Below, piece after piece: positions 32,817-33,551 of a DNA stretch of 33,551 bases (its first letter is position 1; each line of letters begins with the position of its first letter). Position numbers and translations under genes: made by a program. The notes beneath the pieces were generated by a model. It saw only the letters and a list, made by a program, of their open reading frames with translations. It did not search any database and was not told the origin of the DNA. The stretch comes from an uncultured Pedobacter sp. (GTDB lineage: Bacteria; Bacteroidota; Bacteroidia; Sphingobacteriales; Sphingobacteriaceae): assembly GCA_946478755.1 (NCBI GenBank), contig CAMLDJ010000030.1, positions 1 to 33,551 on the forward strand. The letters are read 5' to 3'.

Positions 32817-33551
32817 ATGAAAAACTTAAAAATTACGTCCTGGGCGGCGGCGGCTATTATGCCCCTTGCCTTTGTGTCCTGTAAAAAAAAAGACAATAAT
32901 GGTCCAATAAGTTCCGGTGAAAAAATAACCATTACTATTGAAAATGTATTAAATTCTAAGCCGCTGGTTCAATCTGGCACTTTTCAGGGAAATGGCTCCC
33001 CAGGGTTGATTTTCCCAGGACAGTCTTCGACAATTACCTTCTCTGCGGCCAAAGGAGAAACAATCAGCTTTGCGATGATGTATGGTGCATCCAATGATTT
33101 ATTCTTTGCTCCGGAAAATCCAGGAATTCTGGTATATGATAACGATGGAAAGCCAGTAGAAGGTGATGTTTCTATACAAGTAAAGCTATGGGATAATGGC
33201 ACACGTGTGAACCAGGCCCCGGGGGCGGCCGTGAACCACCCCGGAACTGCAGAAACCAACAACATTATGGAGGTCAACGGTACCGATGCCCAGGGAAATA
33301 CCTATCTGTCTGCAGCTAAGCTGGTCAAAGCAAGCTTGAAGTATAATGGCAATTCACAATTCACCCTTACAATAGAGAACACCTCAGGGGGAACTGCTAA
33401 CGAAACTCCTTTAAGCCCGGGAGTATGGACAGTATCCTACATCGCGGGTGCAAACCTGCTCAGCCCGGCGCCCTTGTATATCAAAGCGAAACTAACTGCC
33501 AATGGCCTGACTGCCCTGGCAGAATCTGGAGATAATACTGCGCTAAAAGCC
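32817..33551 (+). CDS. Spondin-domain lipoprotein, C-terminus beyond window
   Basis: I translated this by hand from ATG at 32817; it is open to the last base (245 codons). MKNLKITSWAAAAIMPLAFVSC is a lipoprotein signal with Cys22, followed by KKKDNNGP. The body KITITIENVLNSKPLVQSGTF, FPGQSSTITFSAAKGETISFAMMYGASNDLFFAPENPGILVYDNDGKP and ESGDNTALKA matches the spondin N-terminal domain of bacterial secreted proteins, with the typical FAPENPGI-like and W-D-N-G segments. It is probably displayed on the cell surface, with metal or matrix binding suggested by the family. Its promoter matches the ECF sigma factor's. Confidence 0.85.
   Translation, partial: MKNLKITSWAAAAIMPLAFVSCKKKDNNGPISSGEKITITIENVLNSKPLVQSGTFQGNGSPGLIFPGQSSTITFSAAKGETISFAMMYGASNDLFFAPENPGILVYDNDGKPVEGDVSIQVKLWDNGTRVNQAPGAAVNHPGTAETNNIMEVNGTDAQGNTYLSAAKLVKASLKYNGNSQFTLTIENTSGGTANETPLSPGVWTVSYIAGANLLSPAPLYIKAKLTANGLTALAESGDNTALKA

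Noticed and set aside
1..33551. Search by eye for CRISPR arrays, insertion sequences, prophage genes and tRNAs
   Set aside because: No regular long repeats, transposase or integrase motifs, or cloverleaf sequences were seen.

Overview
The window looks like a chromosomal segment of a Bacteroidota bacterium, most likely Sphingobacteriaceae (Pedobacter/Mucilaginibacter-like). It carries a SusC/SusD pair, a DUF3823 lipoprotein and Bacteroidetes-type promoters (TAnnTTTG -7 boxes), and it lacks strong Shine-Dalgarno sequences. The genus is inferred from protein style; no rRNA gene or other marker is present.

Positions 1-25.7 kb form a polysaccharide utilization locus (PUL). From left to right it holds the start of a CE2/SGNH esterase (-), an aldo/keto reductase (+), DUF3823 lipoprotein, SusD and SusC (one - operon), an Asp-rich EF-hand-like secreted protein of unknown function (-), and a membrane-spanning one-component regulator (+). 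Then comes a long - strand enzyme run: GH92, PL38-like lyase with beta-helix, SGNH plus alpha/beta-hydrolase double esterase, GH92, GH3 and PL8 lyase. PL8, a second uronate-lyase-like protein, two alpha-mannosidases, a GH3 and acetyl-esterase candidates, with no sulfatase in view, suggest an acetylated glycan containing mannose and glucuronic acid. A xanthan-like exopolysaccharide is the best guess, but it is only an inference.

The PUL promoters share an architecture I found by eye. Two CTTTTTTAAG units lie exactly 11 bp apart, followed after exactly 9 nt by a TAnnTTTG-like -7 box. Four clear copies precede the CE2 gene, susC, the EF-hand-like gene and the first GH92. Two degenerate copies with the same geometry precede the aldo/keto reductase and the second GH92. 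An 11-bp direct repeat over the -33 region is what an OmpR/SARP-type winged-helix activator would bind, and the only PUL-embedded protein with such a domain is the 847-aa Kelch/LamG-sensor regulator at 10381-12924. I propose a single-protein sensor-activator and its regulon.

Positions 26.0-33.5 kb are an unrelated regulatory and stress region. It has two paralogous TetR genes, each behind an ACAGACTTGTCTGT operator, then an Asp-nucleophile alpha/beta hydrolase behind a diverged copy of that operator. A truncated egtD remnant, an AraC regulator, an RclC-like DUF417 membrane protein and an AhpD-like protein lacking key catalytic residues follow. Last are an ECF sigma factor with a small zinc-finger anti-sigma, a periplasmic peroxiredoxin (-) and a spondin-domain lipoprotein (+, cut by the window end). 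The sigma, peroxiredoxin and spondin genes share a promoter TGTAAGG-N15-CGACYAA, which reads as the ECF sigma factor's own regulon. I saw no tRNA, rRNA, insertion sequence, CRISPR array or prophage gene.
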